This document shows, one piece after another, positions 16,672 through 28,076 of a stretch of DNA of 64,000 nt. The position numbers were made by a program, and so were the translations under genes. Each line of letters begins with the position of its first letter. The stretch's first letter is position 1. Origin of the DNA: Bordetella hinzii LMG 13501 (GTDB lineage Bacteria > Pseudomonadota > Gammaproteobacteria > Burkholderiales > Burkholderiaceae_B); contig NZ_LRUJ01000014.1 in the NCBI RefSeq assembly GCF_001548475.1, positions 42,258-106,257 of the forward strand, in the 5' to 3' direction. The notes below the pieces were generated by a model. The model was not told the origin of the DNA. It saw only the letters and a program-made list of their open reading frames with translations, and did not search any database.

Positions 16672-18009
16672 TCAATACAGGCCTTGCTGCAGCATCGCGT
16701 CGGCAACCTTGACGAAGCCGGCGATGTTGGCGCCGTCCAGGTAGTTGACATAGCCCGACTCGCCGTGGCCGTGGCGCACGCAATTCTCGTGGATGTCGCA
16801 CATGATGGCCTGCAGGCGCTGGTCCACCTCTTCGCGCGTCCAGGACAGGCGGGCCGAGTTCTGGCTCATCTCCAGGCCCGAGACGGCCACGCCGCCGGCA
16901 TTGCTGGCCTTGCCCGGCGCGTAGAGCACATGGGCGTCGATGAAGGCCTGGGCGGCCGCCAGGGTGGCGGGCATGTTGGCGCCTTCGGCCACGCATTTCA
17001 CGCCGTTGGCGATCAGGGTGCGGGCGTCGTTTTCGTCCAGTTCATTCTGGGTGGCGCAGGGCAGGGCCACGTCGACCGGCACCTGCCACGGGCGGGCGCC
17101 CGGCAGGAAGCGCAGGCCCAGCTGCTGGGCGTAGTCTTCGACACGGCCGCGCTGCACATTCTTGACATGCATGAGGGCTTGCAGTTTTTCCGGGGTGAAA
17201 CCGGCTTCGTCCAGCACCGTGCCGCCCGAGTCGGAAACGGTCAGCACGCGCGCGCCCATGGCCATGGCCTTTTCGACGGCGTACTGGGCGACATTGCCGG
17301 AGCCCGACACGGACACGCGCAGGCCGTCGAACGACATGCTCACGCGGCGCAGCATCTGTTCGGCGAAGTAGACCGTGCCGTAGCCGGTGGCCTCGGGGCG
17401 GATCAGGCTGCCGCCGAAGGTCAGGCCCTTGCCGGTGAACACGGCGGCGGCCGAGTTCGACAGCTTTTTCATCATGCCGGCCATATACCCGACCTCGCGG
17501 CCGCCCACGCCGATATCGCCGGCCGGCACGTCGGTGTCCGGGCCCAGGTGGCGATAGAGCTCGATCATGAGCGCCTGGCAGAAGCGCATCACCTCGCCCT
17601 CGGACTTGCCCTTGGGATCGAAGTCCGAGCCGCCCTTGCCGCCGCCCATAGGCAGCGTGGTCAGGGCGTTCTTCAGCGTCTGCTCGAACGCCAGGAATTT
17701 CAGGACCGACAGGTTCACGCTGGGATGAAAGCGCATGCCGCCCTTGAAGGGGCCGATGGCCGAGCTGTGCTGGATGCGGAAGGCGCGATTGACCTGGGCG
17801 CGGCCTTGGTCATCGGTCCAGCACACGCGGAACTGGATCACGCGCTCGGGCTCGACCAGGCGCTCCAGCAGGGCCTGTTGGCCGTAGTGCGGGTTTTTCT
17901 CGATGAAAGGCCACAGGCTGCCCATGACCTCCTGGACGGCCTGCATGAATTCGGGTTGATGGGGGTCGCGGCTCGCGACGCGGCCCAGGAAATCGGTCAA
18001 TGACTGCAT
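16672..18009 (-). CDS. gdhA: Glutamate dehydrogenase (NADP-type)
   Basis: 445 residues from ATG 18009, close to the 447 of E. coli GdhA. It interconverts 2-oxoglutarate plus ammonia and glutamate. Seen: GPFKGGMRFHPSVNLSVLKFLAFEQ and PMGGGKGGSDFDPKGKS with the catalytic lysines, PAGDIGVGGREVGYM, and the nucleotide-binding SGSGNVAQYA. The N-terminal 58 residues before the catalytic domain are as in the hexameric family. The leader is unusual: the ribosome-binding GGAG is 11 nt from the ATG and followed by ACCTCCTTT, a copy of the 16S anti-Shine-Dalgarno sequence. A 505-bp non-coding region lies upstream. Confidence 0.95.
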   Translation of the reverse strand: MQSLTDFLGRVASRDPHQPEFMQAVQEVMGSLWPFIEKNPHYGQQALLERLVEPERVIQFRVCWTDDQGRAQVNRAFRIQHSSAIGPFKGGMRFHPSVNLSVLKFLAFEQTLKNALTTLPMGGGKGGSDFDPKGKSEGEVMRFCQALMIELYRHLGPDTDVPAGDIGVGGREVGYMAGMMKKLSNSAAAVFTGKGLTFGGSLIRPEATGYGTVYFAEQMLRRVSMSFDGLRVSVSGSGNVAQYAVEKAMAMGARVLTVSDSGGTVLDEAGFTPEKLQALMHVKNVQRGRVEDYAQQLGLRFLPGARPWQVPVDVALPCATQNELDENDARTLIANGVKCVAEGANMPATLAAAQAFIDAHVLYAPGKASNAGGVAVSGLEMSQNSARLSWTREEVDQRLQAIMCDIHENCVRHGHGESGYVNYLDGANIAGFVKVADAMLQQGLY

Positions 18010-18024
18010 GGAAAGGAGGTCTCC
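18010..18024 (-). promoter_or_regulatory. Unusual gdhA ribosome-binding region
   Basis: Reading toward the ATG, GGAG (18024-18021) is followed by ACCTCCTTTCC (18020-18010). CTCC can pair with GGAG only 2 nt away or with other copies of the site, and ACCTCC copies the anti-Shine-Dalgarno core. Translation initiation may be weak or controlled. Confidence 0.4.
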
Positions 18025-18514
18025 GGTAATGCTGCATAGCGGTGCCTGATGGATCAAATCGGTGCAACGTTTGATCCGAAACGGTGCGTTGTCGCCAAAA
18101 GGCACTGATTTGGTGCGCGGATTGTAGGAAGGTTTTCCGCACTGCGGCAGGGGGGCCGGCGGCCATGAACCTGCCGGCAATTTCCGTTATTTAATGGGGA
18201 CTGATAAAAGGGGAAGCGGCCTGAAACCGCGCATTTCAGCGCTGGGCGTTTCTCGTGGATGCTGTCTTATTTTGAATAAAATCAACGGCTTTTATTATGC
18301 GTCCCCAATAATATAAGGCGGTTTCCATCTGTGTGGACCTCGCGGCACCCGAAAACGCTCCCCGTTTTTGCCGGGCCCCCGGGGCGGGTCAAAAAAATTT
18401 CGCCCACATATATGTCCCCTTTTATTTTGTGGCGTCGCGGCCTCGAATCCGGGTGATCTCGTTATAGTTGAGGCCCATGGCTACTTTGCGCCGCCACCTG
18501 CTTCTGGAATCTCT
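18025..18514. other. Non-coding region between gdhA and xth
   Basis: About 490 bp without a supported gene, clearly richer in A and T than its surroundings. It holds several GGGGAC / GTCCCC words: TTAATGGGGAC (18191-18201), GTCCCCAATAA (18302-18312) and TGTCCCC (18413-18419). It also holds a long-distance inverted pair ATAAAAGGGGA (18204-18214) and TCCCCTTTTAT (18415-18425). Promoters of both divergent genes must lie here; I cannot place them with confidence. Confidence 0.6.
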
Positions 18515-19297
18515 ATGCTGCGAGTCATTTCCGCCAACCTGAATGGCATCCGGTCCGCCAACACCAAGGGTTTTTTCGATTGGATGAGCCAGCAGGACGC
18601 CGATTTCATCTGCGTCCAGGAGCTCAAGGCCCAGGAAGCGGACATCGCCCCGGCCATGAAGGCGCCGGGCGCCTACCAGGGCTATTTCCATTACGCCGAG
18701 AAAAAAGGCTATAGCGGTGTGGGCATCTATACCCCGCACAAGCCGGAGTCGGTGGTGATCGGCCTGGGCGTGCCCGAGATCGACGCCGAAGGCCGCTATA
18801 TCGAACTGGTCTATCCCAAGCTGTCCGTGGTGTCGGTCTATCTGCCCTCGGGCTCCAGCGGTGACCACCGGCAGACGGCCAAGTATTACTTCATGGAGCA
18901 TTTCTACCGCCACCTGGCCGCGTTGATCGGCTGCGGCCGCGAGGTCGTCATCTGCGGCGACTGGAACATCGCCCACAAGGAAGCCGACCTCAAGAACTGG
19001 AAGGGCAATCTCAAGAACAGCGGTTTTCTGCCCGAAGAGCGGGCCTGGCTCACCCGCGTGCTCGACGAGCTGAAATGGGTCGATGTCTACCGCCGCCTGG
19101 CGCCGGACGCCACCGGCGAGGGCTATACCTGGTGGAGCAACCGCGGCCAGGCCTGGGCCAAGAACGTGGGCTGGCGTATCGATTACCACATCGCCAGCAA
19201 CGGCTTGGCCGATACGGCGCGCCGGGCGGCCATCTACAAGGATGCCCGCTTCAGCGACCACGCGCCGCTGACGATCGACTACGAGTACTCGCTGTAA
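18515..19297 (+). CDS. xth: Exodeoxyribonuclease III / AP endonuclease
   Basis: 260 residues from ATG 18515. Repairs abasic sites and damaged 3' ends in DNA. Conserved catalytic pieces of the Xth family are visible: [11 protein letters not shown] (Asn), [11 protein letters not shown] (metal-binding Glu), [18 protein letters not shown] (Asp/Asn), WRIDYHIAS and the C-terminal SDHAPL (Asp-His). Length is typical. pyrE follows 49 nt later on the same strand. The upstream 505-bp region is shared with gdhA. Confidence 0.95.
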   Translation: MLRVISANLNGIRSANTKGFFDWMSQQDADFICVQELKAQEADIAPAMKAPGAYQGYFHYAEKKGYSGVGIYTPHKPESVVIGLGVPEIDAEGRYIELVYPKLSVVSVYLPSGSSGDHRQTAKYYFMEHFYRHLAALIGCGREVVICGDWNIAHKEADLKNWKGNLKNSGFLPEERAWLTRVLDELKWVDVYRRLAPDATGEGYTWWSNRGQAWAKNVGWRIDYHIASNGLADTARRAAIYKDARFSDHAPLTIDYEYSL

Positions 19298-19346
19298 ATC
19301 GCGGATAATGGCGGGGTTTGCCAATCCTGATCCGGAAATCCCCCGC

Positions 19347-20015
19347 ATGTCCTCCACCACCGCCACTGATTTCGTCCGCTTCGCCCTTGACGAGGGTGTG
19401 CTGCGTTTCGGCAGCTTCAAGGTCAAGTCCGGCAGAATCAGCCCCTATTTCTTTAACGCCGGCCTGTTCAACAGCGGGCGCTCCGTGGGCAAGCTGGCGA
19501 CGTTCTATGCCCAGGCCCTGCTGGACTCGGGCGTGGAATTCGACATGCTGTTCGGCCCCGCCTACAAGGGCATCCCGCTGTCCACGGCCACCGCGGTGGC
19601 GCTGGCCTCGCATCCCCAGGCGGGCGGGCGCGACATCCCCTTTGCCTACAACCGCAAGGAAGCCAAGGATCACGGCGAGGGCGGCACCCTGGTCGGCGCG
19701 CCGCTGGCCGGCAAGGTCGTCATCATCGACGACGTGATCACGGCGGGCACGTCGGTGCGCGAGTCGGTGGAGATCATCCGCGCGGCCGGCGCCGAGCCGG
19801 CCGCCGTGCTGATCGCGATGGACCGCATGGAGCGCGCCGGCCCGGACGACGCCCTGTCGCCGCATTCCGCCGTGCAGGACGTCGCCCGGACCTATGGTAT
19901 TCCAGTGGTCAGCATCGCCTCGCTGGCCGACATCCTCAAATTGCTCGAAGACGACGCGCAATTCGCGGCGAATCGCGAATCGGTGCTGGCCTACCGCCAG
20001 AAATACGGCGTTTGA
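19347..20015 (+). CDS. pyrE: Orotate phosphoribosyltransferase
   Basis: 222 residues from ATG 19347. Fifth step of pyrimidine synthesis: orotate plus PRPP to OMP. Seen: [46 protein letters not shown] (catalytic loop) and the PRPP signature [14 protein letters not shown] 13-residue upstream extension (ATG 19308) would nearly abut xth and lacks family conservation. A strong terminator follows. Confidence 0.96.
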   Translation: MSSTTATDFVRFALDEGVLRFGSFKVKSGRISPYFFNAGLFNSGRSVGKLATFYAQALLDSGVEFDMLFGPAYKGIPLSTATAVALASHPQAGGRDIPFAYNRKEAKDHGEGGTLVGAPLAGKVVIIDDVITAGTSVRESVEIIRAAGAEPAAVLIAMDRMERAGPDDALSPHSAVQDVARTYGIPVVSIASLADILKLLEDDAQFAANRESVLAYRQKYGV

Positions 20016-20031
20016 TCCCGGCGCGGCATAA

Positions 20032-20064
20032 GAAAAGCGGCCCTCCACGGAGGGCCGCTTTTTC
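20032..20064. terminator. Bidirectional intrinsic terminator
   Basis: AAAAGCGGCCCTCC (20033-20046) and its complement GGAGGGCCGCTTTTT (20050-20064) form a long GC-rich stem with a short loop, between the convergent pyrE and gatB. Confidence 0.92.
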
Positions 20065-20076
20065 GTGCGGGGCCGC

Positions 20077-21534
<1,458 letters not shown>

Positions 21535-21536
21535 GG

Positions 21537-23063
21537 TCAGGCGTCCTGCGTTGCCGGCGTGCGTTGATGCCAGTCGGTCACTTGTTGGTAGCGGTCGGCG
21601 ATGGCCAGCAAGCGGCCTTCGTCGAAGTAGTTGCCGATGATCTGCAGGCCCACCGGGCGGCCGGCGCCGCCGAAACCGCAGGGCACCGACATGGCGGGCA
21701 GGCCCGCCAGGCTCACGCCCAGCGTGTAGATGTCGGCCAGCCAGTCGGCGGTCGGGTCGTCGCGGTTGTCGCCGATGTTCTTGGCCACGCCCGGCGTCAC
21801 CGGCCCCATGATGACATCGCACTGGCCCGCGAAGGCGCGCTGGAAGTCCTGGGCGATCAGGCGGCGCAGGCGCTGGGCCTGCAGGTAATAGGCGTCGTAA
21901 TAGCCGTGCGACAGCACATAGGTGCCGATCAGGATGCGGCGCTTGACCTCGTCGCCGAAGCCCTCGGCGCGCGAGCGGCTGATCATCTCGTTCAGGTCGC
22001 CGTACTGCGCGGCTCGGTGGCCGTAGCGCACGCCGTCGAAGCGGGCCAGGTTGCTGGAGGCCTCGGCCGGGGCGATGACGTAGTAGGCGGGGATGGACAG
22101 CTCGGTGCGCGGCAGCGAAATCGCCACGCGCTCGGCGCCCAGCGCCTCGAACTGCTTGAGCGCGGCTTCGACGGCGGCGGCCACGTCCGGGGCCAGGCCG
22201 GGGCCGAAGAACTCGGCCGGCACGCCGATGCGCAAGCCCTTCAGGGGCTGGCTGCCGCCGGCCTGGCAGCCCTGCTGGGCCGCGTCGAAGGCGGCGCGGA
22301 TGCGGCCCGGCGCGTTCTGGACGCCGTCGCAGAACTCCAGGCTGGTGGCGTCGCGCGGGTCGAAGCCGCTCATGACATCGAGCAGTTCGAGCAGGTCGCG
22401 GCTGCTGGGAGCCAGCGGGCCGGCCTGGTCCAGGCTGGAGCCGAAGGCGATGATGCCGTAGCGCGAAACCGTGCCGTAGGTGGGCTTGATGCCGCTCACG
22501 CCGCACAGGGCGGCGGGCTGGCGCACCGAGCCGCCGGTATCGGTGCCGGTGGCCGCGGCCACCAGGCGGGCGGCCACGGCCACGGCCGAGCCGCCCGAGG
22601 AGCCGCCGGGCACGGCGGCCGGGTCCCAGGGGTTGCGGGCCGGGCCATAGGCGGAGTTTTCATTGCCCGAACCCATGGCGAACTCGTCGCAGTTCAGCTT
22701 GCCCAGCGAGACGGCGCCGGCGGCCTGCAGGCGCTCGACCACGGTGGCGTCGAAGGGGCTGACATAGCCGTCGAGCATCTTGCTGCCGGCCGTGCTGCGC
22801 CAGCCGCGGGTCACGAAGGCGTCCTTGTGGGCGATGGGGATACCGGCCAGGGGGCCGGCGGTGCCGGCGGCCAGGGCGGCATCGGCGGCCCGCGCCTGGG
22901 CCAGCGTCAGCTCGGGATCGATGTGCAGGAAGGCGTTCAGCCCGGCGGCGGCGGCCGCCGCCGCCAAGCTGCTTTCGGCCAGTTCGACCGCGCTCACGCG
23001 GCGTTCGGCCAGGGCGGCGCGCAGGCCGGCGATATCGCCGAATTCAGTGTGGGATAGGCTCAT
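21537..23063 (-). CDS. gatA: Asp-tRNA(Asn)/Glu-tRNA(Gln) amidotransferase subunit A
   Basis: 508 residues. Amidase-signature enzyme that releases ammonia from glutamine for GatB. The Ser-cisSer-Lys triad is visible: Lys in [13 protein letters not shown], and the two serines in [16 protein letters not shown] / [15 protein letters not shown]. Length is at the upper range of the family (about 485). Three bases separate its start from the gatC stop. The N-terminal ~20 residues are weakly conserved but the ATG is the only good start. Confidence 0.97.
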   Translation of the reverse strand: MSLSHTEFGDIAGLRAALAERRVSAVELAESSLAAAAAAAGLNAFLHIDPELTLAQARAADAALAAGTAGPLAGIPIAHKDAFVTRGWRSTAGSKMLDGYVSPFDATVVERLQAAGAVSLGKLNCDEFAMGSGNENSAYGPARNPWDPAAVPGGSSGGSAVAVAARLVAAATGTDTGGSVRQPAALCGVSGIKPTYGTVSRYGIIAFGSSLDQAGPLAPSSRDLLELLDVMSGFDPRDATSLEFCDGVQNAPGRIRAAFDAAQQGCQAGGSQPLKGLRIGVPAEFFGPGLAPDVAAAVEAALKQFEALGAERVAISLPRTELSIPAYYVIAPAEASSNLARFDGVRYGHRAAQYGDLNEMISRSRAEGFGDEVKRRILIGTYVLSHGYYDAYYLQAQRLRRLIAQDFQRAFAGQCDVIMGPVTPGVAKNIGDNRDDPTADWLADIYTLGVSLAGLPAMSVPCGFGGAGRPVGLQIIGNYFDEGRLLAIADRYQQVTDWHQRTPATQDA

Positions 23064-23066
23064 GGC

Positions 23067-23375
23067 TTACTCGATGACCTTGGGAACCAGGAACAGGCCG
23101 GCGCTTTGCTCGGGGGCATTGGCCAGCAGCTCGGTGCGCCGTTCGTCCGAAGCGATTTCGGTCACCGCGTCCTGGCGCAGGCGCAGGACGACGTCCTCGT
23201 GCGCCGAGAGCGGGTGGGCCAGCGGTTCCACGCCCTGGGTATCGACCGATTGCAGGCGCTCGATCAGGTGCAGGATGCCGTTGAGCTCATCCTGCGCCCG
23301 GGCGCGCTGCTCGGGGGTCAGTTCGATTCGGGCCAGGCGGGCAATCCGGGCCACGTCTTGTTCGTTCAGCGCCAT
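23067..23375 (-). CDS. gatC: Asp-tRNA(Asn)/Glu-tRNA(Gln) amidotransferase subunit C
   Basis: 102 residues from ATG 23375 (MALNEQDVARIARLARIEL); a TTG five codons upstream is less likely. A small helical subunit that holds GatA and GatB together, with the conserved ELNGILHLIERLQSVDTQGVEPLAHP and a C-terminal tail ending LFLVPKVIE. The presence of gatCAB indicates at least one of glutaminyl- or asparaginyl-tRNA is made by amidation. Divergent from mreB. Confidence 0.95.
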   Translation of the reverse strand: MALNEQDVARIARLARIELTPEQRARAQDELNGILHLIERLQSVDTQGVEPLAHPLSAHEDVVLRLRQDAVTEIASDERRTELLANAPEQSAGLFLVPKVIE

Positions 23376-23470
23376 GGGGGGAAAGGTCAAAAAACGGGGA
23401 GCGTAGCGGGTGAAGGAAACCTGGCAGTATGCACAGGTTGAACCCGTTACAAAGCTTGAATAGCTGCGAT

Positions 23471-23499
23471 TTGTACGCTATTTCCAAGGAAATTATAAG
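23471..23499 (+). promoter_or_regulatory. Probable promoter of mreB
   Basis: TTGTAC (23471-23476), a 17-nt spacer and TATAAG (23494-23499) fit a sigma-70 promoter about 105 nt before mreB. The spacer contains the palindrome ATTTCC-AA-GGAAAT (23480-23493), which could be an operator. An overlapping TATGAT lies at 23501-23506. Confidence 0.5.
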
Positions 23500-23597
23500 T
23501 TATGATTCACGGTTTAATCGCTGCGGTCAGGGGCCACGGTGGCGTAGCCCGTCGCCCCTGAGGTCGCGGCTTGACCCTAATTCCTGAATCTAGCTGA

Positions 23598-24647
<1,050 letters not shown>

Positions 24648-24731
24648 GCGAGACCGGCCGGTCTGCGGGTCGCCTTCGCGCGATCCGGGCCGGCCTCATG
24701 CCAACGGGCCGACCGGCCCGGGCTGAGATTC

Positions 24732-25616
24732 ATGCAACGACAAGGCACTCCACCGCTGTTCAGACGCGGCCCGCCGGCCGAGGTGCGGCTGGCCGTACTG
24801 GTCGCGCTGGCCCTGGCGCTGATTGTCGTCGATTCCCAATTGCGCATCCTTGAACCGGTGCGCCGCGCCGTGTCGGTGGCGCTCTATCCTTTCCAGCGGG
24901 CCGTGATGGCGCCGCGCGACCTCGTGCAGCAGGTCGACGAATGGGTCAACGCCGCCAATCTCATCCGCAGCGAAAACGAAGCCCTGCAGCGCCAGCGCAT
25001 CGAACTGTCCCAGGTCGCCACGCACGCGGTGCAGCTGGCGGCCGAAAACGCCCAGCTGCGCCGCCTGCTGGGCGTCACCGACACGGTCGGCCAGCCGGCC
25101 ACGGTGGTCGAGGTCCTCTACGAGCCGCCCAATGCCTTTCACCAGCGGCTGGTCTTCAACAAAGGCAGCAAGGCCGGCATCGCGCCGGGCATGCCGGTCA
25201 TCGACGAGGGCGGCGTGGTCGGCCAGATCGTGCGCGTCACGCCCATGACGGCCGAAGCCGCCATGGTGACCGACGAGCGCATCTCGATTCCGGTGCAGGT
25301 GCTGCGCAACGGGCTGCGCCTGATCGCCTTCGGCGGCAATTCGCCCGGCGTCATCGAGGTGCGCTACCTGGCGGCCAATGCCGACATCAAGCCGGGCGAC
25401 ACCATCGTGACCTCGGGCGTGGGCGGCCTGTTCCCGGCCGGCCTGCCCGTGGCCAAGGTGACCTCGGTCGAGCGCGACACCGCCTCCGGCTTCGCGCGCG
25501 CCCTGTGCGAGCCGCTGGCCCATCCTGAACGCTATCGCCACTTCCTGGTCCTGCAGGTCGATGTCGCGCGCGCCGAAGCCAACCGCGAGGAGGCCGATGT
25601 TGGCGCCCCGGAATAA
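24732..25616 (+). CDS. mreC: Rod shape-determining protein MreC
   Basis: 294 residues. One N-terminal membrane helix (about 20-38), a coiled coil (about 65-115, LIRSENEALQRQRIELSQ and on), then the paired beta-barrel MreC domain with VVEVLYEPPNAFHQRLVFNKG and GMPVIDEGGVVGQIVRV. It links MreB to PBP2 in the periplasm. 84 bp after mreB; its last 20 bases overlap mreD. Confidence 0.95.
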   Translation: MQRQGTPPLFRRGPPAEVRLAVLVALALALIVVDSQLRILEPVRRAVSVALYPFQRAVMAPRDLVQQVDEWVNAANLIRSENEALQRQRIELSQVATHAVQLAAENAQLRRLLGVTDTVGQPATVVEVLYEPPNAFHQRLVFNKGSKAGIAPGMPVIDEGGVVGQIVRVTPMTAEAAMVTDERISIPVQVLRNGLRLIAFGGNSPGVIEVRYLAANADIKPGDTIVTSGVGGLFPAGLPVAKVTSVERDTASGFARALCEPLAHPERYRHFLVLQVDVARAEANREEADVGAPE

Positions 25617-26166
25617 CGCCGCCCAGCGCGCGCCGCGCACGTTGGGCACGCCCAGCAATGTCCAGCCCGAACGCCTGGCCCATCCGGCGCACGGCGCTTT
25701 CGTGTGGGGCACCTTGCTGCTGGTGTGGCTGCTGTCGCTGCTGCCCTGGCGGCAATGGCCGGCCTCGCCCGACATCCTGGCCCTGGTCATCGCCTTCTGG
25801 AGCGCCTACGAGCCGCGCCGGGTGGGCATGTTCACGGCCTTTGCCTTCGGCCTGCTGCTGGACGTCCATGACGCCGGCCTGCTGGGCGGCCATGCCCTGT
25901 CCTACACGCTTATCGCCTATGGGGCGCTCGCCCTGCATCGCCGCCTGCAACGCTTCGATCTCTGGAGCCAGGCCATGCACATGCTGCCGGTGTTTTTCGT
26001 GCCGCAGCTGCTGGCCCAGATCATCATGGCCTGGCTGGCCGGCCGCTGGGCCGGCTGGGACTGGGCCATAGGCGTGCTGCTGACCACGGCGCTGTGGCCC
26101 ATCTTCGGCTGGGTGCTGCAATTGCCGCAACGCCGCTACGATGACGGCGAGTCGTCCGCCAACTGA
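25597..26166 (+). CDS. mreD: Rod shape-determining protein MreD
   Basis: 189 residues from ATG 25597, preceded by AGGAGG (25588-25593) located inside mreC. Five or so membrane helices with the conserved PDILALVIAFWSAYEPRRVGMFTAFAFGLLLDV region of MreD. Overlaps mreC by 20 bp, so translation is probably coupled. The N-terminal ~35 residues are polar and rich in Pro and Arg, longer than in E. coli MreD (162 aa). Confidence 0.93.
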   Translation: MLAPRNNAAQRAPRTLGTPSNVQPERLAHPAHGAFVWGTLLLVWLLSLLPWRQWPASPDILALVIAFWSAYEPRRVGMFTAFAFGLLLDVHDAGLLGGHALSYTLIAYGALALHRRLQRFDLWSQAMHMLPVFFVPQLLAQIIMAWLAGRWAGWDWAIGVLLTTALWPIFGWVLQLPQRRYDDGESSAN

Positions 26167-26177
26167 GCGGGGCGCCC

Positions 26178-28076
26178 ATGTTCGAGTTCAAAAAGACCAG
26201 CCAGCAGCAGAAGCAGCGCTTCCGCCTGCGCGCCTGGGTGGGCGGTCTTTTTGCGCTGCTGTGCTTCGGCGTGCTGGTCGGGCGTTTCTGGTTTCTGCAG
26301 GTCGACCGCTACGAAGGCTTTTCCGAGCGCGCCGACCGCAACCGCATCGCGGTGCAGCCCATCCCGCCGCGGCGCGGCGAGGTGCTGGACCGCAACGGCG
26401 TCGTGCTGGCGCGCAACTACCGCACGTACACGCTGGAAGTCGTGCCGGCCCGCGCCGGCTCCATCGATGAACTGTTCGAGCGCCTGACCCCGGTGGTCTA
26501 CATTAGCCCGGCCGACCAGCGGCGCTTCAAGCGCCGGGTGGCCGAGTCCAGCCGCTACGCCAATCTGGTGCTGCGCAACAATCTCAACGAAACCGAGGCG
26601 GCCTGGTTTTCGGCCCATGCCTTCGAGTTTCCGGGCGTGGAGCTGCGCGCGCGCTGGGTGCGCGAATATCCCCAGGGCGAAGTGGCCGCCCACGTCGTGG
26701 GCTATATCGGCCGCATCGCCGAGAACGACCTGGACGAACTCGAAAAAAGCGGCCAGCTGGGCAATTACCGCGGCACCGACGTCATCGGCAAGAAGGGCAT
26801 CGAGAAAACCTGGGAGCAGGCCCTGCATGGCCGCACGGGGCTGGAAGAAGTCGAAGTCACCGCGGGCGGGCGCCCGGTGCGCACCTTGCGGCGCATCGAT
26901 CCCGTGCCGGGCTCGGACATCATGCTGTCCATCGACCTGGATTTGCAGCGCATCGCCGAAAAAGCCTTCGCGGGCCGCCGCGGCGCCCTGGTGGCACTGG
27001 ACCCGGACACCGGCGAAGTGCTGGCCTTCGTCTCGCAGCCGTCGTTCGATCCCAATCTCTTCGTCGACGGCATCGATGTCGAGAACTGGCGCCGCCTGAA
27101 CGAGTCGCCCGACCATCCGCTGATCAACCGGCCCCTCTCCGGCACCTATCCCATCGGCTCGACCTACAAGCCTTTCGTGGGGCTGGCCGCGCTGGAGCTG
27201 GGCAAGCGCCGCGCCACGGATCGCATGCCCGACCCCGGCTATTACGAGTTCGGGGGACAGAAATTCCGCAACGCCGCCGGCGCGGTCTTCGGCATGACGG
27301 ACATGCACAAGGCCATCGTCGTGTCCTCGGATACGTATTTCTATTCGCTGGGCCCGGAAATCGGCGTGAACGCGCTGCACGATTTTTCCAAGCAGTTCGG
27401 CTTCGGCCAGATCACCGGCATCGACCTGGAGGGCGAGCGCGCGGGCGTGCTGCCTTCCACCGAGTGGAAGCGCCGCGCCTACAAAGACCGCGAGCGCCAG
27501 CGCTGGTACGCGGGGGAAACCATCTCCGTGGCCGTGGGGCAGGGCTATAACGCCTTTACCTTGCTGCAGCTGGCGCAGGCCACCTCGACGCTGGCCAACA
27601 ACGGCCTGTACCGCCGGCCGCACCTGGTGCACGCCGTGCGCGATTCGCGCTCCGGCGAGCTGGCCGCCACGCCTTCCACCCCTGACTACCGCATCCCCCT
27701 CAAGCAGGCCAACCTTGACGTGATCAAGGGCGCCATGGCCGATGTGATCCGCTCGGGCACGGCGCGGCGTCCCTTTGCCGGCGCGCCCTACCAGGCCGCG
27801 GGCAAGACCGGCACGGCCCAGGTCTTCAGCCTGCGCGGCGGGCAATACCGGGCTTCGGCCCTGGATGAGCGCCTGCGCGACCACGCGCTGTTCATGGGCT
27901 TCGCGCCGGTGGATCATCCGCGCATCGCCGTGGCCCTTATCGTCGAGAACGCCGGCTGGGGCGCCAGCGCGGCCGCGCCGGTGGCGCGCGAAGTCTTCGA
28001 TTACTGGCTGGGCCCCCAGCGCCAGGACAAGATCGTGCGGCCGCAGCGGCTCGCCGCCGAGGAGACCTCCCAATGA
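26178..28076 (+). CDS. mrdA: Penicillin-binding protein 2 (elongasome transpeptidase)
   Basis: 632 residues. N-terminal membrane anchor (about 20-40), PBP dimer domain (PRRGEVLDRNGVVLARNYRTYTLEVVP and on), then the transpeptidase domain. The three active-site motifs are present: STYK in YPIGSTYKPFVG, SSD in VVSSDTYFYSLG, and KTGTA in AAGKTGTAQV. Cross-links lateral-wall peptidoglycan with RodA. Starts 11 nt after mreD; its stop overlaps the rodA start (ATGA). Confidence 0.97.
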   Translation: MFEFKKTSQQQKQRFRLRAWVGGLFALLCFGVLVGRFWFLQVDRYEGFSERADRNRIAVQPIPPRRGEVLDRNGVVLARNYRTYTLEVVPARAGSIDELFERLTPVVYISPADQRRFKRRVAESSRYANLVLRNNLNETEAAWFSAHAFEFPGVELRARWVREYPQGEVAAHVVGYIGRIAENDLDELEKSGQLGNYRGTDVIGKKGIEKTWEQALHGRTGLEEVEVTAGGRPVRTLRRIDPVPGSDIMLSIDLDLQRIAEKAFAGRRGALVALDPDTGEVLAFVSQPSFDPNLFVDGIDVENWRRLNESPDHPLINRPLSGTYPIGSTYKPFVGLAALELGKRRATDRMPDPGYYEFGGQKFRNAAGAVFGMTDMHKAIVVSSDTYFYSLGPEIGVNALHDFSKQFGFGQITGIDLEGERAGVLPSTEWKRRAYKDRERQRWYAGETISVAVGQGYNAFTLLQLAQATSTLANNGLYRRPHLVHAVRDSRSGELAATPSTPDYRIPLKQANLDVIKGAMADVIRSGTARRPFAGAPYQAAGKTGTAQVFSLRGGQYRASALDERLRDHALFMGFAPVDHPRIAVALIVENAGWGASAAAPVAREVFDYWLGPQRQDKIVRPQRLAAEETSQ

